Origin: Lujinxingia vulgaris
GTDB lineage: Bacteria; Myxococcota_A; Bradymonadia; Bradymonadales; Bradymonadaceae
Length of the DNA stretch: 45,564 nt
Reading direction: 5' to 3'
Assembly: GCF_007997005.1 (NCBI RefSeq)
Contig: NZ_VOSL01000005.1
Location: 1 to 45,564, forward strand
In this document: positions 1-9,410 of the stretch, in pieces
Layout of the letters: every line of letters begins with the position of its first letter
Numbering within the stretch: the first letter of the stretch is position 1
The notes under the pieces: model-generated
What the model was told of the DNA's origin: nothing
Database searches by the model: none
Seen by the model: the letters and a program-made list of their open reading frames with translations, nothing else
Program-made: the position numbers and the translations under genes

Positions 1-913
1 CGCGCACGGCAGTGAGTGCGCCGGCGCGCGCCGGCGGCGCGCTCTTACTCATCGGGCCGAGCACCACCTGCGGAGCCTCCGCCCGGTGCGTCACCCCGGC
101 CAGGGGCTGCCCCCCGGCGTCGAGCAGACGCGCCGACCACGCCAGGCTCCCCTGGCCGGTCGACCCGAGCTTGACCACCACCTCATGCGCTCCGGCGCTC
201 AGGCGCACAGGCCAGCTCTGCACATCGAGCCCCGCGCCCCGCTCCCCATCATCGCCCCCCACCTCTCGCCCGTCGATCCACACCCGGTAGGCGCCCGCCG
301 CCCCCACCACAAGCTCCCCGCGCCAGGGCGCATCGAGCTCGACCTGACTCGAGAGAAACACCACCGCCGAGGTCGAGGGCGTCACAAAGCTCCCCAGACT
401 AAACGCACAAAAATAGTCCGCCGGCGCCAGCTCCCGCCAGGCCACCTCCCCAAAGCGCCCGTCGTAAGGCCCCTGAAGGTCGAGCTGCGGTCCGACCGCC
501 TCATAAAACCCCTCCATGGAGGGGTTTTCCAGCGGCCCGACCAGCGACCAGCGCGTCAGACATCCGGCCTCACTGGCCAGCTCACCACCCCGCGCATCCC
601 CTTGCTCCATGCGGGCGCGAGCCAGCTCACGCTCGATCGCAAAGGCCGCATAGGGCCAGCGCGCCGCCGCACGCGCCCCGCGCTCAAGCTCCGCCACATA
701 AAGGTCTGGCGAGACCCTGCCCCGCGCCTCTTCAAGGCGGTAGGCAAGCCCCAGGGCCTCCCCCTCAAAGCGGGCCTCGTCCAGCGCGTCGACCCACCGC
801 GCGAGCTCCCCCTCGTCGCCCGACGCTGCCTCGGGCTGCGCCCACACCGTCGCGCTTAGCAGGCCCACCAGCGCCCCGCTCACCACCGCCCCAACCCTCG
901 TACCAACTCTCAT
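1..913 (-). CDS. Exported protein, 3' end beyond window edge (partial)
   Basis: The ATG lies at 911-913 and the frame stays open to the left edge, giving 304 visible codons. Residues 1-25 form a Sec signal peptide ending VWA before Gln26. A helical region (about 33-120) follows, then the motif WSLVGPLENP (122-131), which opens an all-beta stretch with YRVWIDG near 208. This WxxVGPxxN beta-sandwich resembles the sugar-binding-like module that precedes transglutaminase or DUF3857 domains in large exported proteins of myxobacteria-like genomes; that comparison is from memory. The C-terminal domains are not visible, so no catalytic role can be assigned. It lies 175 bp downstream of the next gene on the same strand, with no clear terminator between them. 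Confidence 0.75.
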   Translation of the reverse strand, partial: MRVGTRVGAVVSGALVGLLSATVWAQPEAASGDEGELARWVDALDEARFEGEALGLAYRLEEARGRVSPDLYVAELERGARAAARWPYAAFAIERELARARMEQGDARGGELASEAGCLTRWSLVGPLENPSMEGFYEAVGPQLDLQGPYDGRFGEVAWRELAPADYFCAFSLGSFVTPSTSAVVFLSSQVELDAPWRGELVVGAAGAYRVWIDGREVGGDDGERGAGLDVQSWPVRLSAGAHEVVVKLGSTGQGSLAWSARLLDAGGQPLAGVTHRAEAPQVVLGPMSKSAPPARAGALTAVR

Positions 914-1088
914 CGCCGCTCTCTCGATAGAACCTTTGCAGGACTCGCTGCTGTGCACCATGCCTGGCGAGCCGCCTGTTTCTAAGCACCTGGCGCATGC
1001 TCCTGCCCACAACCCCGCCCCCTCCCCCGGATCTTCCAGCCGGGTCCGCGCAGCTCCGCGGCCCCATCGCCCCCTCGCCATGGCCAGG

Positions 1089-1793
1089 TTAGCGCGTCGT
1101 GCGCTTCACCCACGTGCGGCCCACCATAATCAGCGCCAGGATACCAAGTGCCTTCAGCCACCCCGGCACGCCACCTTCGCCTTCATCTGGTGCCACATCC
1201 CCCCCGGCCTTCGTTTCGTCGGTCCCCCCGTCGCTCGACGCCACCGCCCCGCCCTCCTCCACCGGAAGGTTCACCACGTAGGTCGGAAAGGACACATCAA
1301 AGACCATCGGCCAGACCCGGTCGCCGGCCTGGGCGCGCCCCATATGCCGATACCCCCCGGGGCCCTCCATCATGATCCGGTTCTCCAGGGTGATCGCCGC
1401 CGCCCCGGGCTCACAGCGCGAGCCCACATGCAGATGCACCCGGCCGTCCTGCCCCAGAAGGTTCACAAAACGCGAGCTCTCCAGCCGACACGGCGCCTCA
1501 TCGGCCCACACGCGCAGCCGTCGCACCATGTACGACTCCAGCTCCTCGGCCCCCTCCTCAAGCCGGGCGCGCTGGATCTCCTCATCATGGCCCACCCACC
1601 CCATATGATGCGCCAGATCGCCTGCCGAGATGCTCACAAGCTGCTCAACAAGCCCGCTCTGGGCGTCGATCTCGACGAGATGCGTGCTCTCATCGCTCTG
1701 GTGGGCGTGCGCCGCGGGCATCCCGAGCACGAGTCCCGCCACCATCATCCCACCCGCATACCCACTGGCCCATTGCATCGATGTAAGTCTCAA
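1089..1793 (-). CDS. Exported membrane-anchored protein, HupE-N-terminal-like
   Basis: A 234-residue protein read from a TTG at 1793 that overlaps the TGA stop of the upstream WD40 gene, suggesting translational coupling. An in-frame ATG at 1778 is the alternative start. A signal peptide ends AAHA, followed by HQSDES. The body contains a DLAHHMGW segment and a beta-rich region with two Cys (EAPCRLE and GSRCEPG). A Gly/Asp-rich linker and one C-terminal transmembrane helix (WLKALGILALIMVG) are followed by a basic tail, so most of the protein should face the periplasm. The layout recalls the exported N-terminal region of HupE/UreJ-type proteins without the multi-helix part. Function unknown. 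Confidence 0.75.
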   Translation of the reverse strand: MRLTSMQWASGYAGGMMVAGLVLGMPAAHAHQSDESTHLVEIDAQSGLVEQLVSISAGDLAHHMGWVGHDEEIQRARLEEGAEELESYMVRRLRVWADEAPCRLESSRFVNLLGQDGRVHLHVGSRCEPGAAAITLENRIMMEGPGGYRHMGRAQAGDRVWPMVFDVSFPTYVVNLPVEEGGAVASSDGGTDETKAGGDVAPDEGEGGVPGWLKALGILALIMVGRTWVKRTTR

Positions 1794-4700
1794 CGTCGCC
1801 CCCGCTCCCTCTCAAAGATGTACACCGCACCGCCCTCACAGGCGCAGACCAGACGCCGGGCCGAGAGGCTCAACGCGTGAATCGGCGCCGGCACCTGAAC
1901 CTCCTGCACCGGGTCGGTGACCCCGGGGGCATAGATGAGCATACGCCCGTCTTCGCCGCCGGTGACCAGGTAGCCATCGTCGCGGTAGGCCAGCGCGCGC
2001 CCCTCACCGTGGTGCCCCTTGAGCTTACGCGGCCGGCTGTCACCCTGACGCATCACGCGCACCGCCCCGCTGACCTCCACCCAGGCGACCTCGCCATCAA
2101 AGGTGGCCAGCGCGGTGACGCGGCCCTGCCCTTCGAGCTGGTCGATCAAAAAGCCCTGCGCGTTCCAGAAGCGCACCTGCCCGTCGGCGCTGGCGCTGAT
2201 CGCGCCGCGCGCCCCAAACGCCACCGCCGTCACCGGGCTCGCGTGCGGCGCGAGCCTGCCCACGCACTGGCCGCTCTCCAGGTTCCACAGCCGCACTCGC
2301 CCCTCCTCATTGCCGGTGAGCAGGCGACGCTCGCCAACATGAAGCGACGCGCAGCGCAGCGCGGTATCCCCGGTGGCGATCGTCGCCTCGGCCACCCGCG
2401 ACGCCTTACCCAGCGCTGCGCGCGGCAACATCCACATGCAGATCTCGCCAGACTCGGCCACCCCGCAGATCGAGGCCTCATCGACCAGAAAAGAGAGCGC
2501 GACCAGCGGTCCCTTCACCTCAAACGCCGTCTCCAGCTCGCCACGGGCCTGCCACAGCGTCAGCTCGTTGCTTCCGCCGTACAGAGCCATCCGCCGACCG
2601 CTCTCTACACTGGCCAGGAGCAGCGGCCCGCGCTCCTCAACCCGCAGCTGCCGGGCGGGCGCATAGTCACCCAGCGCGCCGACCTTACGCTTCAAGATCG
2701 CCATGCCCGGCGCGGCCGCCGTGGCGCGATCCCAGAACTCGTCGAGCCCAAGACTCAGGCGCTGCGTGCCCTCCTCGCGAGACGCAGCGGCGACCTCGGG
2801 CACCACAAGCTCATCGGTGCGCGCGGCCTGCCCGGGCTGCAGGCGCGAGGAGACCTCCGAGTCGGCTGCCCCCACCAGAGCCTCCGGCACGCTCTGCGCG
2901 CTGGTCGAGGCGTCGCCCAGGGTCATCTCCGGCAACGCCTCCTCGTCGCGCAACATCCCGCGCACCGCGTCGCTCAGGCTGCTGCGACGCGTCGCCTCCT
3001 CCTCCCGGGCGCCCGCTCCGCGCCCCTGAGTCTTCTCGCGTCGCGCGAAAGCACTCAGATCCTGCGCCCGCGTCATCTCGCGACCTGGCCCCGGATCCCG
3101 CACGCCGCCCGGCGCGTTAAAAAGCCCGCCCCACATCTGGGTGGAGTTGCCGTAGGCTTCATCGACCTCAGCCTCACTCGCCACCCCTCCCTGACCCACG
3201 CTCGACGTCTCGCGGGAAGGCTCTCCCTCAAAGACCGGCACCGTCCCGTCGCTTAACGCCGACGGCTCGGATGCCTCACGGGCCGGGGCGCCGCGGCGCG
3301 CGGTGCGTTGGGAGCTGCGCTCCCTGGCCCAGGGCGACGCACCGGCCACCGGAGGGAGCGCGTCTGCGTCGAGCATCTGCGTCGCCCCGTCCTCAACACC
3401 CTCCCTAACCTCTTGATTCTGCTCGACTTTTGTGGAACCCGCGGCATCCAGACGAGCCTCACTGGCGGCGATGGGCCAGCGCGGGGCGTCTTCGTCATCG
3501 CGCACCGCCGAGCCCAGAAACGAGGTCAGAGTACGCGCCCCGGAGACCTCGCCAGGGCGCTCGTCGGTCGCCCCATCCTCCTCCCCGTCGGCATGCACGC
3601 CAGCCGCATCGTCGCCCGGGGCTTCGCCACCTTCTGCACCGTCGGCAGGTGCGCTGGCATCGGGTGCATCATCGCCCTGCAGCGGGTCGGCGTCGCTGCC
3701 GACCGCCTCCTCTCCGCTGACGCTGGCGGCCACCTCCGGGTGCACCTCCACGCGACCGGTGACCTCCTCGTCTCGAAGCGCGGCGATACCGGGAGAGGTC
3801 ACCGGCGCCTCGTCCTCACCCACCTCCGAGGCGGCCGCCAGCGCTTCGACTTCGGCCACACGCAGCTCATGGGTGCTGTCGGCGCCCGAGGGTTCCAACG
3901 CCCCCGCGTCCTCCAGGTCGGCCTCCGAAACATCGGAGGGCTCTGCGGGCGCGGCGAGGTCGTCGCGCTCGGCGTCGCCAGGGGATGACGCCTGAGGCGT
4001 GTCCGAGGTGACCTCCGGCTCGGGAGCCACCTCTTCGACGGCACCTTCATCGCCACGCGGCTCCGAGACGACCGGCTCCGAGACCGGGGCCTCGACTGGC
4101 GAGGACGCCGCGTTTGCCTCCCCCTCGACCTCCTCCTCAACACTCGCATCCCCGCGCTCCGGGCCAACCTCCGGGCCATCGCTCGCGGACGCCTTCGGAG
4201 CAACTTCGCCCGGCACGGCTTCGGCGTCGGGCGCTGCCCCCTGACTCTCCACCTCCCCGAACGCCCCGAACACCTCATCAAAGGCCAGATCGTCCGGCAC
4301 CAGATCGGCGATGGCGTCACCCGGCGCGATCGGCACCGGGTTGTAGTCCGGATCCACACCTGTGGGTTTGGGCACCTCCACCGGGTCGGCGCCAGCCACG
4401 ACCGGGCTGCGCACGGCCTCCGAGGGCAGGTCGAAGGCCTCCCCCATAATATCCAGCGGATCGCTCTCGGAGTCGGCCGCGGCCACGCTGCCGTCCTGGT
4501 CCTGCGCCTCGACGCGCTCGGCCTCCTCGTGTTTCAACTTCAACGTCGCCGCTTTGAGTCGCGCGCGAAGCGAGCGTTTTTTGGCCGGTTTTGGCGCGGG
4601 TTCGGGATCGGGTTCGGGCTCGGGCGCGGGTTCAGGCTCCGGTGCCGCTTCAGGCTCCGGTGCCGCCTCCACAACCTCCGAGATGGCGTCGCGCACCAGA

Positions 4701-6991
4701 TCGCTGATCCCGGCGCGCGCCGCGTCCACCACAAGCGGCGAATCAGCGGAAGGCTCGAAGAGTGAGGAGAAGACGTCTTTTTCGTCGAGATCATCGCGAT
4801 CATCGCGATCATCGACCGCGTCCGCCTGCTCGGCGTGCGAGGGCGCCGACGCTGGCACAGCCGGCGCCGGGGTCGACTCGGAGTGTTCCTCCAGAATCGC
4901 CAGCGAGGCGGCGTCGGCCGCGGCCAGCCGCTCCACGCTCTCTTCGAGATCGCCGGTGGCCTCCTCCAGGGAGTCATCGACAGCGGACTCTTCCACCGCA
5001 ACGGGCTCCGCCTCATCAGCCGGCGCGCGAGAAGGCGTCGACTCCGAGTCGGCGCCCGCCCCGATCAGCCCCACCTCGGTCAGCTCGCCAGCGGCGTCGG
5101 GCTCGCTGAGCGGATCGCTCTCGCTGATCGCCGCGCCCGGCCCCATCGCCGGCGCGTCGCTCTCGACGTCGAGCGCCGATGCAGGCTTCGCCTCGATCTC
5201 CTCGCCATCTTCGGGCGGCGGAAAAACCCCGGCCTCAGGGCGCGCCTCGTCGCCCACCGAAGGACCGTCGGTCTGACCGAAGGCCGCCTCCTTTAGCGCT
5301 GGCGAGGTGGCGGGGCGATCGAACATGCCGCTGTCGGGGTGCTCGTTGCTCCAGGTGTTGAACCAGGAGTCGTCCCCCCCGACCTCCCCAACCTCACTGA
5401 GCGCGTCGAGGGCGTCCTCCAGCGCGTCGAGCTCCCGATCGAGATCATCGAGCGGGTCGGGCTCCACCGGAGCATCGCTCTCGGCGCCCTCCCCAAACGC
5501 GACAGATTCCCCAACATCTTCAAACACATAGCCCGAATCCACACCCTCCGAAAACGCCTCACTGGCGGCGTCATCCCGCCCCTCGGAGGGCGCTTCCGCG
5601 GGCATCACCTCGGAGACCTCCGAGGGTGCGGCGGGCTCCGAGACGTCCGACGGCGCGTGCGCATCGGTCGCCTCCGACACCTCGCTGAAGATGTCCCGGG
5701 CGGAGGCCATCGCCTCATCCATCATCGCCAGCGCGGTGCGGTGCACGCCGCTCTGCCAGCGCTCGCCGCGACCGTCGAAGCGGCGCACCGTCGCCGTGGC
5801 CAGCTCCGCTTCATCGCCCGGGGCACCGACGCGCGTGGTCTCGGCGCCCACCCCGAAGGAGGCCAGATCAAAACTTCCGCCCAGCTCAAAGCGCTCCAGC
5901 GGCGCACGCCCCAGCACCACCTCGCAGCGCATGGTCTTGAGCGACCAGATACGCGCGGTGCGATCGCTCGAGAGGCTCGCCAGGCGCCCGCGCCCCAGCC
6001 ACACCATCTCGGTGACCCAGTCGGCGTGGCCGCTGAGCACGCCCTCAAGCTGGCCCATCGCCCAGTCCCAGACCGTGAGGCGCCCGTCGTAGCTCGCCGC
6101 CACCACCAGGGTTGTGCGGGGCACGGCCATCAGGCGCACGACGTAGTCGGCGTGAAAGCCCATCAAAAAGCGGGGCTTGAGCGGGGTGGCGCCAAAGACG
6201 CCCACGCAGTTATCCCAGGAGGCGCTAATGATGACCGCATCGCCGCCCGCCCAGCACACATCGTCGACCCAGCCGGCGTGATCAAAACGCACGGCCTCCA
6301 GGGGCTCCTCGGCTTCCAGATCCCAGAGGTAGACGCCGTTATCCATGCACCCGCTGGCCAGGCGGCGGTGGTCGTCGGAGAAGGCCAGCGCCAGCGGCCA
6401 GCCGCCCGAGCCGCTGAGCTCGCGCAGGAGGGTGAGTTCTTCCGTTTCGCCGAGCTCGGCGGACCAGATCGCGATGAGGCGATCGCGGGCGGAGCTGGCC
6501 AGGCAGGTGCCGTCCTGCGCAAAACTCAAGACCTCGATTTTGTCGCGATGGACCGCGCCGCGGGCCAACTTCGGGGAGCTCTCTCCGCGGAGCTCCATGA
6601 GCAGCACCTGGCCGGACTCGGCGCCCAGGGCCAGCCGAAGGCGTTTCGAGTTACCCCGGTGGTGGGCAGCACAGACCAGCCTCAAGCCGGTGTCGACGCG
6701 CCACAACGAGCGCACCGCCGCCTCACTCCCCTCCTCAAGCAGCGCGCTCAGATCCCAGCCCGCAACCTCCCCGCCGCTGAGCACGGTGACCAGCACCTGC
6801 CCCTCCAGCGCAAGCCCTACGACCTGGCCCACCCCATCAAGGCGCAACTCGCCGGCGGCCTCCTCCTCACGGGGGGAATCCCCGGCGGGGGCACCGGACT
6901 GAGGGCTCCAGATCTGCACCGGCGAGGAGCCCACCGCCATGGCGAATAGACTCGACTCGGGGTCGTGGGCGTACAAGGGGCGTTGCACCAT
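1790..6991 (-). CDS. Giant WD40 - acidic linker - WD40 protein
   Basis: 1733 residues from an ATG at 6989-6991 preceded by a purine-rich GAGGGAT. Residues ~10-360 hold WD40-type blades (for example LASSARDRLIAIWS, LASGCMDNGVYLWD, VVAASYDGRLTVWD, LASLSSDRTARIWS). Residues ~430-1390 are a low-complexity Asp/Glu/Ser/Ala/Pro region, interrupted by a PEPEP run and a basic patch (AKKRSLRARLKAATLKLK). Residues ~1430-1733 form a second propeller (LLTGNEEGRVRLWN, AISASADGQVRFWN, LVTGGEDGRMLIYA). No signal peptide or transmembrane helix is seen, so it is probably cytoplasmic. WD40 propellers are interaction scaffolds, and two joined by a long polyanionic tether suggest a docking platform (inference). 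It overlaps the downstream exported-protein gene by three bases. Confidence 0.9.
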   Translation of the reverse strand: MVQRPLYAHDPESSLFAMAVGSSPVQIWSPQSGAPAGDSPREEEAAGELRLDGVGQVVGLALEGQVLVTVLSGGEVAGWDLSALLEEGSEAAVRSLWRVDTGLRLVCAAHHRGNSKRLRLALGAESGQVLLMELRGESSPKLARGAVHRDKIEVLSFAQDGTCLASSARDRLIAIWSAELGETEELTLLRELSGSGGWPLALAFSDDHRRLASGCMDNGVYLWDLEAEEPLEAVRFDHAGWVDDVCWAGGDAVIISASWDNCVGVFGATPLKPRFLMGFHADYVVRLMAVPRTTLVVAASYDGRLTVWDWAMGQLEGVLSGHADWVTEMVWLGRGRLASLSSDRTARIWSLKTMRCEVVLGRAPLERFELGGSFDLASFGVGAETTRVGAPGDEAELATATVRRFDGRGERWQSGVHRTALAMMDEAMASARDIFSEVSEATDAHAPSDVSEPAAPSEVSEVMPAEAPSEGRDDAASEAFSEGVDSGYVFEDVGESVAFGEGAESDAPVEPDPLDDLDRELDALEDALDALSEVGEVGGDDSWFNTWSNEHPDSGMFDRPATSPALKEAAFGQTDGPSVGDEARPEAGVFPPPEDGEEIEAKPASALDVESDAPAMGPGAAISESDPLSEPDAAGELTEVGLIGAGADSESTPSRAPADEAEPVAVEESAVDDSLEEATGDLEESVERLAAADAASLAILEEHSESTPAPAVPASAPSHAEQADAVDDRDDRDDLDEKDVFSSLFEPSADSPLVVDAARAGISDLVRDAISEVVEAAPEPEAAPEPEPAPEPEPDPEPAPKPAKKRSLRARLKAATLKLKHEEAERVEAQDQDGSVAAADSESDPLDIMGEAFDLPSEAVRSPVVAGADPVEVPKPTGVDPDYNPVPIAPGDAIADLVPDDLAFDEVFGAFGEVESQGAAPDAEAVPGEVAPKASASDGPEVGPERGDASVEEEVEGEANAASSPVEAPVSEPVVSEPRGDEGAVEEVAPEPEVTSDTPQASSPGDAERDDLAAPAEPSDVSEADLEDAGALEPSGADSTHELRVAEVEALAAASEVGEDEAPVTSPGIAALRDEEVTGRVEVHPEVAASVSGEEAVGSDADPLQGDDAPDASAPADGAEGGEAPGDDAAGVHADGEEDGATDERPGEVSGARTLTSFLGSAVRDDEDAPRWPIAASEARLDAAGSTKVEQNQEVREGVEDGATQMLDADALPPVAGASPWARERSSQRTARRGAPAREASEPSALSDGTVPVFEGEPSRETSSVGQGGVASEAEVDEAYGNSTQMWGGLFNAPGGVRDPGPGREMTRAQDLSAFARREKTQGRGAGAREEEATRRSSLSDAVRGMLRDEEALPEMTLGDASTSAQSVPEALVGAADSEVSSRLQPGQAARTDELVVPEVAAASREEGTQRLSLGLDEFWDRATAAAPGMAILKRKVGALGDYAPARQLRVEERGPLLLASVESGRRMALYGGSNELTLWQARGELETAFEVKGPLVALSFLVDEASICGVAESGEICMWMLPRAALGKASRVAEATIATGDTALRCASLHVGERRLLTGNEEGRVRLWNLESGQCVGRLAPHASPVTAVAFGARGAISASADGQVRFWNAQGFLIDQLEGQGRVTALATFDGEVAWVEVSGAVRVMRQGDSRPRKLKGHHGEGRALAYRDDGYLVTGGEDGRMLIYAPGVTDPVQEVQVPAPIHALSLSARRLVCACEGGAVYIFERERGRR

Positions 6992-7297
6992 ATCCCTCTA
7001 CCTTCTACTGCGACGACACGCGCTTCGATGGCGAAGCCACGCCCCCCACCCGACGCTGCCAGCGGCGCCGCGCGCCATCGCACGCGGCCTGGGCCGCCAC
7101 ACAGCTGTGGGGACGGCGAAACTCTACGACATCGCCCCCACGCTGAAAAGACCGCCGCGGCACCCGCTCCGATTCACGGCGCTTTAACTCCTCCTCGACA
7201 CCGCGCACCGAGTCGGCTTGAATAGCAGGCGTACTCTCAACGTCTCTCGTCCCCATGGCCCGCCCCACACCTCCCCCCCGACGATCGAGCTTTCCCT
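6992..7297. promoter_or_regulatory. Divergent intergenic region, WD40 gene / metzincin gene
   Basis: About 306 bp separate two divergent start codons, so both promoters must lie here. I see a short perfect palindrome (CACAGCTGTG, near 7100) and no convincing sigma-70 or sigma-54 promoter. An 87-codon minus-strand frame exists in this stretch, but it is Arg-rich with no recognisable features and I do not call it a gene. Confidence 0.4.
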
Positions 7298-9316
7298 ATG
7301 TTTTATGCGCCCCGTCGGCCTGCCTCTACCTCGCTGCAAGTGCTGGCGCTGCTCCTCGCGCTGCTTTTTCTAAGCGCCTGCGAGCAGCTTCAGCAGGTCG
7401 CCGAATTCGTCGACTCCATCAGCACCGGCGCCCCCTGCGAGAACGGCCTGGAGTGCCTGGGCGGGTATTGTTTTGAGGAGGAGCGGGGCTTCCCCGGCGG
7501 CTACTGCTCCGAGCTCAGCTGTGAGGAGGAAGGCTGCCTGGGCTTCTCCTCCGAGTGCCTGGTGCTTCCCCTGGAGGGCTCCAGTGGCGCGGCGGCCTGC
7601 TATGAGCGCTGCGACCGCGACAACTCCTGCGAGCGCGCCGGCGAGGGCTACACCTGCACGCTGGTCGACGATATGCCGGTCTGCCTTCCGGCCGACCTCG
7701 CTGTGGGCAGCGAGCCTGGCAAGCCCGGCGCGCCCTGCACCAGCGATGTCGCCTGCGAGGAGGGCCTTACCTGCTTGACCAACCTCTACGGCGGCTATTG
7801 CGCGCGCATCGGCTGCAACCCCGACCAGGGCTGCGACGATGGCGCCTGCGTCACCCTCAACCCGGCGGCCGAGGCCGACGACGTGGTCTTTGCGTGCATG
7901 GCTGGCTGCTCCAGCGACCAGGACTGCCGCTTTGGCTACAGCTGCCTGGCCAACGATGAGAGCGAACCCGCCTACTGCCAGGAAAACGAGCAGCCCGAAG
8001 GCCCCCGCAACCCCGATGGCGCCGACGACGGTGAGCCCTGCGGCGCCAACCTGGGCTGCAAAGGCGGAAGCTGCATCCGCGAGGTCGAAAAGGACAACGG
8101 CGACGTCTCCTTCCCCGGCGGCTACTGCACCACCCGCTACTGCGGCGATGACGACGACTGCAACGGCGGCATCTGCCTGGTGCAAAACAACCAGCCCACC
8201 TGCATGGCCGGCTGCGCCACGGATTCGGACTGCCGCCAGGGTTACAGCTGCCGCACAGGGCGCGAGGGCCGCTCCTTCTGCGACTCCACCACCGCCCCGC
8301 CCGAGATCGACACCAGCGGCGCTCCGGCGCTCGAACTGGTTTGCGGATCGCAAAAAACCTACGACGTTGAGGTCGAGGCTGGCGCCGTGGGGTTCTTGCT
8401 CACCCCCTTTAACCCGGGCGGACTGGCCATTGAGCCGCGCACACTTCGCCGCCCCGACGGCTCCACGCTCAACATCCCGAACGACTACGCCTTTCACGCC
8501 ATCAACCCGGCGATCCTCACGAGTCTTGCGCCGATGCTCTTCCCGGCCACCAATGACACGAGCCTGGCCAGCACCTTTGGCGGCGGAACCTACCAGATGG
8601 GCGTGGCCTCCAACGCCTCGGAGACCTGCCACTACGTCATCGCTCAACCCTCGGCCGGGCGCACGCTGCGGCTGCGTTTCTATCTGGTCGGCGTGCCCGG
8701 TTTGAGCGCGGCCACCGCCGCCTCCAACCGCGATCTTCAAGAGGCCATCGCTACGATGGCCACCATCTACGATGGCATGAACATCGAGGTGGAGGTCGCC
8801 GCCTACGAAGAACTCTCAGACGAGCTCACCGCCTCCTACAGCATCGTCCGCACCCTGGACGACGCCTTCGATCTGGTGGCGCTCTCCGAGGCCCCGGGCA
8901 CCACGCTCGATGAAAACCTGGTGGTCAACGTCTTCCTCATTGACGATTTCGCCGTCGAAGATTCGCCGGGACTGCTGGGCATCTCGGCGGGGCTCCCGGG
9001 GGCGGCCGGCCTGCACGCAAGCCCCGCCTCCGGCCTGGTCTTCTCCACGGCCGGCCTGGGCGACGATAACGCCACCATCGGTCAGATCCTCGCACACGAA
9101 GTCGGCCATTACCTGGGGCTTCGCCACACGACCGAGCATCTGGGGAGCGCGCAGGATCCGATCACCGACACGCCGAGCTGCCTCTTCCCCAACCTGGGTT
9201 ATTTCTGCGACGACGCCGAAAACTTCATGTTCCCCTTCTCGCTTGGCCCCGACCAGCGCCTGACCACCGCCGGCCAGTCCTTTGTGCTGAGGCGAAACCC
9301 GCTGGTGCGCCCCTGA
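7298..9316 (+). CDS. Cys-rich lipoprotein with metzincin (M43-like) protease domain
   Basis: 672 residues. The signal sequence ends in a lipobox LSAC (Cys28), so it is predicted to be a lipid-anchored envelope protein. Residues ~42-340 contain three Cys-rich modules of the form GxPCxxxxxCxGGxC...FPGGYC...CxxDxDCRxGYxC, probably disulfide-stabilised binding domains. After a linker comes a C-terminal metzincin domain with the zinc site HEVGHYLGLRH (600-610), a pappalysin-like DPITDTP segment and a probable Met-turn in ENFMFPF. Families with this zinc motif cleave proteins outside the cytoplasm. The substrate cannot be inferred, and whether the Cys-rich modules act as prodomain, adhesin or substrate binder is open. 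Confidence 0.9.
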   Translation: MFYAPRRPASTSLQVLALLLALLFLSACEQLQQVAEFVDSISTGAPCENGLECLGGYCFEEERGFPGGYCSELSCEEEGCLGFSSECLVLPLEGSSGAAACYERCDRDNSCERAGEGYTCTLVDDMPVCLPADLAVGSEPGKPGAPCTSDVACEEGLTCLTNLYGGYCARIGCNPDQGCDDGACVTLNPAAEADDVVFACMAGCSSDQDCRFGYSCLANDESEPAYCQENEQPEGPRNPDGADDGEPCGANLGCKGGSCIREVEKDNGDVSFPGGYCTTRYCGDDDDCNGGICLVQNNQPTCMAGCATDSDCRQGYSCRTGREGRSFCDSTTAPPEIDTSGAPALELVCGSQKTYDVEVEAGAVGFLLTPFNPGGLAIEPRTLRRPDGSTLNIPNDYAFHAINPAILTSLAPMLFPATNDTSLASTFGGGTYQMGVASNASETCHYVIAQPSAGRTLRLRFYLVGVPGLSAATAASNRDLQEAIATMATIYDGMNIEVEVAAYEELSDELTASYSIVRTLDDAFDLVALSEAPGTTLDENLVVNVFLIDDFAVEDSPGLLGISAGLPGAAGLHASPASGLVFSTAGLGDDNATIGQILAHEVGHYLGLRHTTEHLGSAQDPITDTPSCLFPNLGYFCDDAENFMFPFSLGPDQRLTTAGQSFVLRRNPLVRP

Positions 9317-9410
9317 CACGCGCCATTGAATCTTAAGGGCGCGCAGCCGGTCTTACCCCTGCGCGCCCTGCAGCTCCTCTACGTTGCCCACAGCCCTCTC
9401 CGGGGAATTT

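Noticed and set aside
86-859. 257-codon plus-strand frame at the left edge
   Set aside because: Arg/Pro/His-rich antisense frame; the minus strand encodes a protein with a good signal peptide and folded-domain pattern.
987-1003. Second sigma-54-like promoter (TGGCGC-N5-CCTGC)
   Set aside because: Two core mismatches, and it points away from any same-strand gene.
7005-7268. 87-codon minus-strand frame between two divergent genes
   Set aside because: Arg-rich, no ribosome site of note and no recognisable motif; the space is needed for two promoters.
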